Shown: positions 31,220 to 46,000 of the stretch, piece after piece
Numbering within the stretch: the first letter of the stretch is position 1
Layout: the number at the start of each line of letters is the position of its first letter
NCBI RefSeq assembly: GCF_032854445.1
Contig: NC_088306.1
Location: 17,643,764-17,707,763, forward strand
Direction: 5' to 3'
Origin: Liolophura sinensis
Lineage: Eukaryota > Mollusca > Polyplacophora > Chitonida > Chitonidae
Length of the DNA: 64,000 nt
Notes under the pieces: generated by a model
What the model was told of the DNA's origin: nothing
Databases searched by the model: none
Seen by the model: the letters and a program-made list of their open reading frames with translations, nothing else
Made by a program: the position numbers and the translations under genes

Positions 31220-34200
31220 CCAGTGCTTTAAGGTTATTTCAGGGAAAGGAAGCCTGATCTAGTTTTGGATCTCGGTTAATAAATTTTTGATGCTTTCCAT
31301 TAGAGACCGCTGTAGGTCGCTCAGAACTTACCGCATTCTAGCTGCGTGGAGTTTCATTTGTACAAAAATCCAGCAATCCCAAACGATCAAGATCGACTAT
31401 CCAGGACTGTCGAGACTTAAGTGCTTGTCATTACACACTTATAACATCATTGTATAATAATTAATAATAATCATTATAATACATAGTATCTTTAATGAAA
31501 ACTATCAGTTAAGGCTGAGATTCTGCGACAACATTAAGAAAGTAACTACGTGATATATGGATTACTCATTTGAGCGATTTCACAGAAATTTCATTTTCGC
31601 CTTGGCATGTCATTATGTTACGAGATTTTATAATATAATTAAAGACGTAAAGTATAGAGAGTAAAACTAGAGCAGCGACGGCAGTGTAATAGCTGGCAAA
31701 TGGTCACACGTAACCGTTAAATACGCCCTCTTGGCTAAAGCAAGTTTTAAATTAAACTACAAGTGCGTACATGTGTACAGAGTTTTTATAGGCCAAACTG
31801 AATATTGTCCGTGAATTTATAATATTAGGGTGTTTAGTTCAAATTTGCGAAGGTATCAGAGTATTCACAATGTTAAGATGTTTTGTTCATTTCCACCTGG
31901 GTGTCCCTTATTTCACAATATGTCTCTTGGATTAAAACACACATTCGAAGTTTAAGTTAAACTAAAAAGCCTTGAGAGTGTGGTCATTGACATTGATAGT
32001 CACATTTGGCTGTCGATGTAAGATAGCCTAACATTTTTTGTCTGCGTGTTGCTCCGGTTTTACTCCTCATGCTGTGTCATGAACAGTTAGAATTAAACCC
32101 TGAGGTGATTTGACAAGAGGCCGTACTTCACCGGTGACTTGTGACCGCTCTTCAACTATCGTACTGTCGCCGCTGCTTTGCTTTTACTCTTTATGTTGTA
32201 GGCTTTCTGTATTAAGTGTTTCTTAACAACATTTAAACGTAAGATGAAGATTCGGCAAGATAATAATTTGTTCCTGGACAAACATAATTGATCAATTTAG
32301 GTATTTGTAAGAGATATCAATAGTAAATCATAATCGATGAGGTCGGTTATCGGAAGAGGTGTTTGTAAAAGAACGTTTCAGTGACATTTTTGTGCTTTCA
32401 ATTAGCGCGCAGACGAGGAAATATGCAAATTTTGAAATGCCTCTTATAAGTGATGCCCATGTTGACTAGACCCTATAATGTGCGCATGCCGAGAGCATGC
32501 ATTCACAAACCACTAGCTCACATTTAATGTAACAGATGCCAATGTGGAAAGTGTACGTGCTCAGATTGTACACTGGTTTCAGCGGGGGATCACTGCCAAA
32601 CCAAACGCCTTGTATTACCCAGCGGAGAACGGTGGGAGAATTTGGGGTTTGTTTGTATGCCAACTCCGGGCGGAATTAATTCAGATGTAAACATAGAATT
32701 AAAACCATCTGGTCGTTTAGCAGCCCGTGGTTCCTTTAGGCGAGGGTCATGGCGCATGACCGTTCTCTGAAGACGACTGTTCAATTCGTCTAATTAATCT
32801 CTACCGTACATATATAGGCCTTCTCTTGGGATAAGCGAATGCAGGAACCGCGCGTGTTGCCTGCAGAATCTGGTTTCTAACTTGTACTATATTATTATGG
32901 GAGGTTGTGAATTGACACGTTTCTTTTTTTTTGTGAAACTATTATTTTTAAAGCGGCTAATTAGGATGTTGTGTGGTATGGTTTGGTATCATGCTAAATA
33001 CGATTGCTACTTCCGGTGTAAAGTGTTAGACCTAAATCACCTACCCCTACCCCCCACTCTCTTTCTCTGAAGCACGCCGGTAATATCCTGGTTTGATGAA
33101 GTGTCTTATCAGGACTTATCAAGATGTAAGAGGATTTCATCGGCACATTGAAGATACAGCAAGTGAAAATTTACAAAGTAAATCAGTATTTACCAGTTGT
33201 TTTGAGTTAGTGGACAAACGATTTTAAGTTTATAGCGATAATTACAAGGTAAAGGATTTTGTCGGATCGTTAGGAATAACAAATAAATGAATCAAATTAA
33301 AGGTAAGTATTCACACAAGCTCAGACCGTGGTGTCATGTTTTCGATTCAGTGCGAGAGAAGTTTAGTGGTTTCTGATAATAACCACAGTGACACCTGGCC
33401 CATGCAGACAGGGATTGTCATTGTACCGCGTAATCGGATGTGTTTCAAACATTTTCACACAGATTCTTACGTGGTGTCTGTATAGCTCTGTTTTTGACTA
33501 TCATTGTTGTCCTCAGGATTTCTGATAGTACGTGTTTATCGTATCGTCCGGATTAGTGGCTCTCTCTGAATCATCGGGATTAGAGGCCTGGTACACATCA
33601 ATGTTCTTGAAGGATGTTCACCCCAACTTGTTTTTCTTTTTTTCTTTTTTTTTTCCATAACCGCAACATTTTATAGAACGTGTTGTCATTTCCAGCATAC
33701 AGGAACGTTATATTTGTTTTATATTTTACAATGAAGATTTTTCCCAAATTCATTTCGAAATCTCTAGAATTACATGTACTTTCTTTATGTTAGCATAAAG
33801 TAGAATTCCTTAACTATTTCCAAAAAGGAGCAAAAAAAACCCCATACATATATTATATAATATATCATGTAAATCCTGTCTGTTTATACATACGTGTACT
33901 GTATAATCTCTTTATCTTAAAATGATACAAAAATGAAAGGTTCTAATCTAATTTATTCCTTGTCAGGGTCTTATTTGGGAACTGACCTTGGAATTATTGA
34001 CCTGGAACGTCCTTTTGGTTGACGGATAGTATACGAATGTCAGCTTCGACGCATAGATTCTGTATCACATGAAGTGACATTGTGACCCGATAAGCACATT
34101 GCTTCTAAATAATTGGTACTGAAGCAGGCACCCTCTCCATCCCCCCCTCCATCCCCACCTCCTTCTTCTCCATCCTCACGCACTCACGTGCTACACACGG

Positions 34201-36862
34201 ATCTTAACCGCAGATGTTATTACGTTTCCGCAGATAGCCGGATATTTTTTTAAATACCACTATGTACCATTCCGGATGTGACAACACGATGTTTTCATTG
34301 GTAGCTGGATAACGAATTAACATAAGTCTACACAACCTCTTTGAGTAGTCCTTCTTCGTATCAGAAAGGAGGTGGGGGGAGAGAGATGGGGCGGTGGTGA
34401 AAAATTCCTTGAATTTATTTACTTTTCTGTCTCTTTCCAACAGTTAACGTATTAATACCTTTCTCTTGGTATTTAGGAAAACAGGTTGATAAAAATCATG
34501 GACGTTCAAGTATAATTTTGCCGCTAGGATTTTAATAATACATGTATTATTGGTGTTTAGGTTTATATGTATGTATACTTGGGGTTTAGCGACGTACTTC
34601 AAAATTTTTCAGTCAGTCGAAGAGTCATTAAGTTACATATACTGTCTCTTCTTATGGCAGGGCAGCCACTGAAGTATCATGCCAAAGACACTAGATATGA
34701 CATTGCATCACATTATGCTGACGCCGGGCCAACCAGTCATGTTCTTTGCTATAACCTCTCAGTGCTGAGCGCCAAGCAAGGTAGCAGAAAGTGGCATTTT
34801 TAAAGTTTCTGATATGACCGAACCCGGGTTTGATCTCGGGGTCTCCCAACATCGTGGTGGGCTGGCATTAGGCTACAGAAGCAATCTTAGATTTATATAT
34901 TATTTTATTATATGATGTGCTATTTTTATATATTTTAAGATATATTATAAACTATTTTATGTGGCGTAGATGAGAACCAGAGCAACGGCGACATTGTCAT
35001 AGTTGGGAAATTGTTGGGAAATTTTTTTCTTCTTCTTAAAACGGGCCTTGAGAGAATCTCAATATTTGAAACGCCAGTGTGATTGGTTTACGAACTGTAT
35101 TTGAATATTACAGACGCATCGGTATTTCCTTCCTTGACATTTAAATAATCATTTTCTGAGAACAGCATTATGCCTAATCATGGTGGGCAAGTCAATGGAA
35201 AATTAATTAATTTAACTCTACAATCGTCGAAGGAAAGCTTGTCCGTAAAACACACATGAAGTAATGAATTACTTCTTTTTATATCCTTGATTTTCCGTTC
35301 TAGTTTTTTCACCAGTGCATGTGAATTAGTTCGTCAAAACTCAAGGTTATATTTAATATAAAAAGATTACGCAAAATTTATACGACGACATTCTTTACAT
35401 GTATATTTACACGCAGTCAGATGTTCTGTGGGAAAAGTCTTACTAGACACAAAGAGTGAGTGAGTGACGACGAAGGAGTCCTTCGAGTGCATGTCATGTG
35501 CCTCCTTGTCGCAGGACGGATTTCCACCGCTCTTTTGTCTAGTGCTGCTTCATTGAGACGACGTATTGAAGGCAAGCAAGCTGTCCCACCCGAGCTATTC
35601 TACTGATACGGGTCGACCAGTCGTGGCACTATCCCTTTTATGCTGAACCACAAGCGAAGAAGCTACAACTTCCTCTTTTAAGGTGTTAAGTGTGACCCGA
35701 CCCAGGATTGACCCTGGATCTATCCCCAGCACCCCCCACCCCCACCCCAAATCCGAGGCGGACGCTCTACCCATTAGCAATCGGGGCCGGTAATGACACA
35801 AAGAAGTTACACTTGTACAATGATGTCAGGGGAAGGTCACAGTATAGAAAAAGTAGTCAAAGGTGTATAATAGTGTGAAAAGGTTATAACAAATTAATAA
35901 TAGAGACGAAGTAGTCAAAAGTAGTCAATAATCTCAGAAAAGTTATACAGGACACAAGTAATCAAAAATTGAAAATAATATTAGAGAAGTGATACCAGAG
36001 ACAAGCAGTCAAAAGTCAGACAACACTTGTCAGACAGATATAAATTGAGCTTTCAGACGGTTGGACATATCAATCCTCTCCTGAAGTGTTTAAATTTTCA
36101 TACCGCAGACATAGGATCTGGGTGGTGCACCAGAAAATGGTACATTTAGTCAGTTGTACTTAAGTTGATTACTGTAGATGTGAACACCTTAACGATGCCA
36201 TTCATCACGATGTGTACTTAACCCCCAGCGATATCATTCATCACCAGCGGTACACAACTCCTAGCGATATCTTTCCTCACGGTCGGTACACAACTCCTAG
36301 CGATATCATTCATCATGATCGGTAGACAACTCTTAATGATATCATTCTTCACGACCGGTACACAACTCCTAGCGATATCATTTATCACGATCAGTATCCA
36401 ATCCCCAGCGATATCATTCATCACGATGTGTATGTAACCCCAAGCGATTGACTCATCACAATGAGTACATAACCCCTAGCGATATCATTCATCACGATGT
36501 GTGCATAACCCCATACGATATTATTCAACATGATGGGTACACCACCCCTTACGATAACAATCATCACGATGGGTACACCATCGTGATGGGTATACAAGCC
36601 TTAGCGATATCAAAACAACAAAAGACCTAGCAACGAGTTCAGCGGAATAAGGTACAATCGCGAAGTAGGCTCATTGCCGAAAAACCTAATTTACGTCCCT
36701 TCACATTTGTTCAAAAGGATGTTTCATTTTTTTGCAAGACCTTACAATGTCAGAGTTTCTGCCATTAAGGGAGATATGCTCTAACCCATTATTTTATCGT
36801 GTTTTTAACATATCATTTTAATATCGTGTTTGTATACTGGCAGTTACAGTATGACCCAAGAT

Positions 36863-36950
<88 letters not shown>

Positions 36951-39900
36951 CCCATGTAAAAGAAACAGGCCGAGGTGGTAATGGGTAGCTGGTAGTCTGA
37001 TTTCGCTGGGTATAATCCAGAAGTGCTGCTTAGCGAATGTGGTTTGGCATCAGTCTTATAAGTTCACGCCAGCAAGAACTTTGAATACATGCAAATACAT
37101 TGCAGTGTGAACTTCAATCCGTAGAACCAGTAACTTACGAAAACAGGTCAAATTTCTGATTTTTCCAACCTGCTAAGATATTAGACCTGGAGATTAGATA
37201 TTATATGCTTACTATATATATTACTGATGAGGTTAACAGCTACATGTACATACAGTACCGGATGACATGGATCTGTATCTTATGACATCTGCCCCATGCT
37301 GTGCATGTAATAGTAGCTGAGACCATATGAGTCTGGATGGAGATGTTATGCAAACACATATGTTACACATCTGGAAATGGTTTGATTGGGGTAAGATACA
37401 GAAACACCGACGATAGGCTGAAGTTCGCCATCATCAGCTATTCGTTGTGCTCATTCGGGTGTTGATGAATGAGTTTATTTAATTTATTATTGATTCTTTA
37501 AATCCGTTGCTAAGGAAATCTTAAAGAAAGGGAAATTAAGATTTCCTGTAGAAAAGTGAGAGTAATCAGGAAAGATCACTGCACCTCAGAATCTGCAACT
37601 GAAGGGAAAAAAGCGTTAAATTCGCTGCACAAAATAAATACGTTGAGTTTATAAGGTGTTGTAGATCGCTGTCAGTCATATATAACGTATAAACTCAGAA
37701 TTGAAAATAAAACAAGTTAACATGTGACCTTATATCATTCGTGGTAAAAATGCCGCTCCCAATAAGCACGTGTTCAACTGTATGCTGAACAACACGGATA
37801 AAACAAATGAAACGTTGTCACATGACCTGATGTTCAGGAAGAAATCTTCTCTCCGCATTGGTCGTCGTAGTTTGTTGTGTGTCACATAATCATGATAGTC
37901 ATGTAACTGAGTGAAAATCCCGCGTGAGTCTCTTACATGGCCGTGACTGCTGTAAACCACTTAAGTGAGTAATCCAGCCATGCAGGATGCGGGCATTCGT
38001 GTAATGAAGGAGCCAAGAACTGGTTAACCTTAATCCACTGATGTCTCATTATATCTACGTCAAATATAAATAAAATAAAAATTGATCAAAGAAACCTAAG
38101 TTTTTCCACATGTCTTAGCTTTCCTGGTTTTGTAAAAATTCGTCCATTCAGTTGTTCATAATATCAACCGTCTGATGTCTTTACACGTGTTAGTGACTGT
38201 TAACTCAAGTAGTGTTACTAGCATAGAATGAGAATTTAAAACAGAAACAGTATGAAGTTATTAATCTGTGGTGTCACCAACTCAATTCTCAGTTTTCCAG
38301 ACTTGAACTTTAGTTTTATTCCATTTAAGCTGTTTCAGCCATTCTTATCAAAAAGGCAATAAATATTTTCAAAATCTTATACTCCTACATACGTATTTTT
38401 TAAATACTTTTTTCATATGTCTTATTATATATTTCTTTTATGTATGTATATGAAAAGATTGTGAATATCATTTACACATGTTTTCTTATCGCACTTGTCA
38501 TGGTTTGCCCTGTCGGCATAAGTAGCCTTGAAGGCTACTTACGTTAGCATCACCACAAACGAGGGTTACCATTCATGGAATGTTTCGTTGTTCTTCGAGT
38601 TGCTTGAGTTTCTCATTAACAACATTTATGTGAAATTCGGGAAACCATATACACAACGTGTAATCCTCACCAGGCCCGATTTTACTCATGCACTAAACGG
38701 TATATTGATGACCTGACAGCTTTAAACAATCCATATATAGCAAAGGCTGTGTAAGATATATATCGATCTTCACTGGGTTTATGGGAAACCAGACGGTACA
38801 TCCTATCTGGACCTATATTTGTACAACGACAAAAACGGTTCCCTCTCTCTTTGTACGACAAGAGGGATAGTTTCAATTTTGACATTGTAAATTATCCTTA
38901 CGTGGACAGTAACATACCGAAGGGTTCTGCATATGGCGTGTACATTTCTTGCCTTGTAGTATCTGTTACATCGTGCGTGTTGTGTGACGATTTCAATCAA
39001 AGTCACAAGTTATTACTGCAAAAAACTAGTGTATAAAGTTTATTCTTCCAAAACGCCGTCATTCAAAGTTTATTATGTTTTACAATGGTGTAATTCTTTT
39101 GTAAGTAAATATAGACAAAGCGTCCAGAATCTCTGACCGGTCCCGTTAGCACAGTTGGCAGAGCGTCTGCTTCTGGAGCGGTAGATTCAGGGTCAATCCT
39201 GGGTCGAGTCACACCTAAGACTTTAAAAGAGGACGTTGCAGCTTCCCCGCTTGGTGTTCAACATGAAGGGGATAGTGCAAATACTGGTTGACCCGTATCA
39301 GTATAATGGCTCGGGCAGGGCGCTTACTAGATAAAAGAGCGGTGGAAATCTGTCCTAAGGATTCCTTCGTCGTATATGACTGAAAAAATTGTTAAGTGCG
39401 CTTTAAACCCCAAGCACTCACTCACTCACTCCAGAATCTCTGACGCTAGCATGGTACACGGTTTAAATACTCAGTTTTTCAATCAGTCGCCTAGAATATA
39501 CTTTGTGTCTTTCCTACATCATTGAAAACTGCTGACTACTTCTCTTTTCATGATTCCGTCCTATTTTTATACTGTATATACTTTCTTAGTTATTTGGTAT
39601 TTTGTGTTAAACGTCGTTCTTGGAATTGGTCTGGTTGATTTACTGTTGTCTTTTAATTTCTGATGGCTGGTATACGAGTGTCTGTTTCGACGGATAATAT
39701 TAGTCTGTTGTAACTAAATAAAGATTTTGAGATTGAGATTTGAGACTTGCAGTCTCTCGTCAGGTTCAGGAGTATGTAAAAACCGTGTTGATGTTTTCCA
39801 GTTTATATAAGGTCATTATGGTAAAGAAAATAGGCACCAGTTGTGTCAGTTTATGACATATTAAGTACATACTTTTTGACACGTGTCTGTAATAACATTT

Positions 39901-40006
39901 GACGCGGTGTAGGACGTGCCACATGATTTGAAAATTACGAACACATGTGAATTAAAAAAAGTGCAATCGTCATGTCTTGATAATGGTTTGAATTCAACCG
40001 AAATAT

Positions 40007-40053
<47 letters not shown>

Positions 40054-43000
40054 TTTGAATGGTGTTTTAAGCCGTACTCAAGAATATTTCACTTAAACGA
40101 CGGCGGTCATCATTATGGTGGGAGGAAACCCGGCTGAGCCCGGGTGAAAACCCACGACCATCCGCAGGTTGCTGACAGACCTTCCCACGTACGACCGGAG
40201 AGGAAGTTGGATTTGAACTCACAGCGACCGCATTGTTTAGAGTCACCGCGGTCAAAATATCAGTCTAAATGGCAGCATTGTTCGGATTCAGATTGCACTT
40301 CACCTTGATTGATGTAGATTTTTTAAATGAATAACTAACTTCTTTTATTTAGAGAAAAATAGACACGATCTAATACTAACACTAATCCATTCCATGTCAG
40401 TTATTTCCTAAAACTGAAAATGAGCTGTTGATTCATAAATGAATGAACAACAAATTCGTCATGCATATGAAACATATTGTGTTTCCTTGTTTCAGTTCAG
40501 CATGGAATTAACCTCATTTGGGCCCAGAGATCCTCAAAACGGATAGATTATGCTAAAATTGTTGGTATCGAAGGCTACCCTAAAGACTGGATCTCCACGG
40601 GCAAGCTGAAAGTACGTCAGATAAGTGCACCGAGTATACAGTGGCATTTTAATGCCTTGGCGTATCAGTACGACACCAAGACTATATACTGGAGCGAGAA
40701 AGGCAACAAGAGAATTCAGGGTTTGAGATTAGACGGCTCCACTGAGACAAACAATGTGTTTAACGGAACGTCGAGTGATGTGGAGGGCCTGGCGGTGGAC
40801 TGGGTCTCCAGGAACTTGTACTTTACGGACTCTGTGTATAACTGGGTAATGATGGTCGGTTTGAATTCTACCGTTTTCCCGCACAAACTTGTAACGGATA
40901 CGAATTTAGATCGGCCGATGGGAATAGCTGTGTATCCTCAAAAAGGGTAAGTAGTGTTTAATTTGTCTTTCTGTATAAAAGACCTTCGCTGAACCAATCC
41001 TTCAAGCGACCCCAGTCGGTGAATATGCGGTTTTGAGTTCGAATCCAGCTCCCGACGTGTTGGTTGTGGATTTTCGTTAGACGGTACCTGAAATGTACAC
41101 AGTCGTTTTCCCCCGGTATCGTCTACAAGTGTTCTTGAAGACAAACGCGTAAACTCTCAATCAAATCAGTAAGATACACACAAGTATATACTGAAAGTGT
41201 AGACCCTATTTTTGTAAGTTTCATAACAGAAAGTGCAAAATACAGAAAAACAGAAAGTAAGTACTAAGTACTAATGTTGTACGTCAGTAACTAGCGTTTG
41301 TGCCTGATGCATTCACCAACACCAACCGTGTGACATGGTGGTTGAGTGGTATAAAGCGTCCGCCTCATAAGAGGAAAATTTGGAATCCAATATAAAATAG
41401 GGGAGTTTTGAGTTCGAACTCTTCTATCGCTAAAGGTAAAAGAAGTGACCTGTCAAATATTTTTGGCAACTATTGCAGGATCACATTTACTATAACAATG
41501 GCGTCTGAAAAAAGTTTCACAGAAAGTTATGTTTGTCTACTCCATCGTTTGAGTAGACAAACGATGGAGAAAAATGCGGAGCTGAACTTTTGTAAAAGGA
41601 AAGAAGTGCCATCTGTGCCTCTGTAATACGATGAGACAAGTGATCGGTAAATTAATGTCTGCAAGGTATAACCACATTGTACACAAGTCACATGATACAG
41701 GGGGACTGTTGTCACCTTCAACAACCAAAGAGTTCGAACTCGAGACTCTCGTATTGTGGTACTTAAAGGGATTTGTGTTCAGTGCAAAGAGGCAGACCAA
41801 GTACTACTTTATTGTATACTGTGCGTAGGGTGTCATGTTGGCGTGGTGTCATGTGTGGGTGGATGACGTGTCATATCTGCTGTGAGTATACAATGGTGAA
41901 GTGTCATGTCTGCTGTCAATATACTCTAGAGGTGTCATATCTGTCATATTCAGAACAGCGCTCCAGTCAAGCAGCACATAAATACATGTGTAGGTTCTGC
42001 TGCCGGCCTGCAACACTCAGACATCGTCCAGATATGACCGAGAGAATGTCGAGATTGAATGCTGACAACCAGGAAATATCATTTATGACTGATAATCGTG
42101 TAAGAAGTTTTGGATGCAAAGCTACATGTCATATATTTGAAAATGGAAACTTGAGATCATGTAAATCTTGTCCTCAAAAGTAGTTTGTTCACTGCTTTCA
42201 GCTTCATTCCGCTCAATGAATTGTGTGCTAAGGGACATAGTCAGTGATAGAATACAGACTGAACAAACAGAAATCCGATCTGGCTGACAAGACCAAAATG
42301 CCAGGTGGTCACACATAACGCAGTCAATGTGACACTCTTTTGCTTTTGTCTAACACAATAACTTTAATATTTATCTTTTTTTAGGAACAATAAGGAATCA
42401 TTCTTTACGCTACGAGTTCATGCTCATGCGCACTGCCTTCACTGTAGCGCTGCAAATGCTTCTGTATGCTTTATCATTTAATGCCCACAAAGATGAAATC
42501 CTGTGTGAGAAAGGCAAATTATAACCACTGCCTGACCCGTGTGCTCCCAACATGCCTCTGTAGTTATATGTATACTAATTTGCAACACAGAACACTCATT
42601 ACTGATATTTTAACTATTTTCCGTGACTGGCACGCAACAATCTAGACACGCAACCCAAACATGGTGACCTTGTCAAGAGGTAATTGTCTGTGGATGATTG
42701 CACATGTCAAAAAGTTATCTAAATAATACACACTATCTACATGGCTGACCTCTAGCTGCATCATGTGACCAAGTACGTCCTTGGTATAAGCTTGTCAAGG
42801 TCGCGCGGCTTGCCACAGATATATAAGTGTTTGTATCAGCGGATAACGACGCAATATTTATTCCGCATCTGCATTTGTATGTTGACAGCGACGAAATGCT
42901 GTTTATTTTTTTGAATGTTTTGTTTGACATTGTAATTGGCTAGCCGAGCTGCAGCTGCCTACATGACCAATGTCAAATCCCTAGTGTTTGCTCCCTATAT

Positions 43001-46000
43001 CCTGACTTGTACCCACTTCTCACTAACTAGATCTAAAGTAAAACCAGTTTCCCAAACTTGAGAATCTTCACACTGAGAAACATGTTATCGTCATCTGAAA
43101 TACTGGTACTCCGACAGGGAAGTGACATTTTAAAATTATCTTTCTCCTGGGACACAAAAGTCATGGAGTTACATGTCTATTAGTTGTATGTGGATGCCTC
43201 GCTTGGTTTGGAGTCTTTTTCGCAGCAGATAAGAACCCCTTCACGCTTTGTTTATTTGTGGTTTAATCTCTCTTGCAACATTATTAGTCACATCACGACG
43301 GCGTCTCCTTGTAGCAGACGGGACCCAATCCCTACATGTTTATAAACCTTAGGCATGACTAGACACAGGGTTGAACCCTCGGTCTACACCACCGCAGCCA
43401 CAGGTTTGCCAAAGGAAACCACGTGTTCTAATTCAGATCTGCCGTTTACGAGGCAAACACTTTATCCGCTACAACAATGCAGCCAAGGGTTTGCCAAATA
43501 AGACCACGTATCCGAATTCAGATGTTGTGAGTCAACATTTTGAAAGGTAGCTTTCGAAAAGCGTTGTCAACTTTACAGCCGTCATGTAAGTGAAGTATTC
43601 TCAGAAATTCTCAACGTGAAATTTCTTCAAAATCATAATTTTTACATAGATTATTTTGGTGCAACTCTCGCTTTAAAACGTGCTGTCGCCGTACATGAAT
43701 TCCACGTCATTAATCATTTATCAACAAATCAACAGAATAATAAATAGACGTACATCACCAACTGGGGTTTCCGTGGCCAAGGTGGTCAATGTTTCAGTGC
43801 CGCGCAATGAACCATGATCCTCTCACTAATTCGGTTGCTGTCAGATCAAGTCCAGCCCATTCTGACTGCCTCTCCGGTCGTACGAGGGAAGGTGTTGTAG
43901 CAACCTTGCCGAAGGTCGTGGGTTTCCCCCGGTCTCTGCCCGGTTTTCTCCCATCATAATGCTAGCCGCCGTCGTATAAGTGAAATGTTCTTGGGTACGA
44001 CGTTAAACACCTATGAAATAGGTAAATAAATAAATACTCAACTGATCCCATTGTAGCTATTTGTTCTGGTCTGACTGGGGCGTTGAACCTAAGATTGAAG
44101 TGTCAGACTTAGTGGGTGAGAACCGACGGGTGCTGGTGGGAAGGACACTGATGTACCCCCGCGGGTTGACGGTGGACCACGCCGAGAACGTTCTATATTG
44201 GGTGGACAGTGGATTGGACACAGTGGAGTCCGTGCAATTCTCAGGTGCAAACAGACGTCAGATAGCTTCCCAGCCTGGCTCAGATTTCTACGGCATTGCC
44301 CTGTACAAGGTATGCTAGATTGAAGGCGTAATGGTACACGAAAAATTTTAAATTTTAATATACTCTGTTCTTTAAGTGATGCTAGAATAGATTATGCTAC
44401 TACAACATAATATTATGTGTCGACAAAATGTGTTACACTAAAAAATATTATTACAAAAATGTTCGTTTGACCAGTGAGATCACGTGCTCGAATCCAGCTC
44501 TGGCTGTTTCAGCCGAGGGTTTAATTCAGAAAGTTTGTCAGATACCATACTTGGCCACCGTCGGTGGTTAATTCTGGTCACTCCAATTTCCTCCACGGAT
44601 AATCTTACCGAGGTCTTATCACCGAATTCTTGGGTATGGCGTTAAGCACTAACAAAATAAATAAATAACAGTTTGCCGTATATGGCATAATGCTTAGTAC
44701 TATTAATATGGCCTATTCTACCACCACTCAGAAAACACATATTCTGACAGTTTAACTACATCCAAGCATACATGTCATGCTGTCAATTTAACAGATTAGA
44801 TTTTATGGTATTACGCCGTTCTGCCGCGTATTTCAAAGTCTCATAAAATGGTGTGTCGAGGTTTCCATACATTGTGACAAATTTCCGGCTAAACTTTATC
44901 ACGCCAGTGAATCTTCTGCTTTTAAATGCAGAAATTCTCGGGGGCAATATTGAGTTCTGTCGAAAGTAAAACAAATTCTATTTTAACGATTAGAAACTTA
45001 TATGATTAAAAACTGTTATTGATGTATGCCAAGAAACCAAATGAATTCAGTTTTGAAGAATACAAACTTTCAAGTCGATCATCATCAGCTAGTCTAACAG
45101 TGTTATTTACATATGTAAAGAATTTATTATTTATTATTTATTTGATTGGTGTTTTACGCCGTACTCGAGAATATTTCACTTATACGACTGCGGCCAGCAT
45201 TATGGTGGGAGGAAACCGGGCAGAGCCCGGGGGAAACCCACGACCATCCGCAGGTTGCTGGGAGACCTTCCCATTTACGGACATATATAAAGAAACCGAA
45301 GTCAGTTGTGAAAAGTAGGCCTATGATCACCTTCAATTTTTCCGAACAGTTTCACTATAGATTTGTATGAAGATAGTAAAACGAAACCATCTTTATGATG
45401 TACTGACTTTATGATCATCAGTGGCAACATGACATATTTGAAATCTTAAAACCATGGGTTGAAAAATTCGTATACCAGCCGTCAACCAAAATGGACGTTC
45501 CAGGTTAGTAATTGCAAGGCCAATTCCCATATCAACGCTCAACACAAACCACCAAAGAACTAAGAAAGTCGGCTGTATAAAGTACGAAAATAGGACGGAT
45601 TCATGCAAAAGAGCAGCAGTCAACAGTTCTCAGTGAGACGCAAGGAATGTTCTAGGCGTATGAGTGAAATCAGGATCCAGATTTAGAAGGCCGAGAAGTT
45701 GACTTTTTCAAGGTTATCAGACAAAATGATTTGAATTTTACTGCTCGTTATAGCGTAGTATACACCATTCAGTCAGTGATAGACGCTTGAGCCATGTGTA
45801 CATCTTCCATTTCAGGAATATCTTTTTGTCACAGAACAAAACGAAGGTCATTTACGAATGTACGACAAGACGAAAGGCACAAATTATGTGAACTACAATC
45901 TGGATTCCACGCCGTATGGCATCATTATGTATGAGGAGAACTTACAAGAAGGAGATTTTGGTAAGTACCATATTGAATTCCTTTCTCAGGTCCGCTCTAC

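Larger units (their letters stand above)
30709..40495 (+). other. Receptor intron 1 (9.8 kb), repeat-filled
   Basis: Contains two (TA)n tracts, a foldback element, SINE-A and SINE-B copies, RT retroelement pieces and a 36-bp minisatellite, listed separately. The stretches 32,210-33,950, 36,950-38,520 and 39,720-40,003 show nothing I can name. No extra exon with a recognisable domain was seen. Confidence 0.6.

Noticed and set aside
41773-42183. Plus-strand frame of 136 codons, Cys-rich in its first half.
   Set aside because: The Cys-rich part comes from a degenerate GTGTCAT.TCTGCTGT repeat; no domain, signal peptide or splice support, and it lies inside receptor intron 2.
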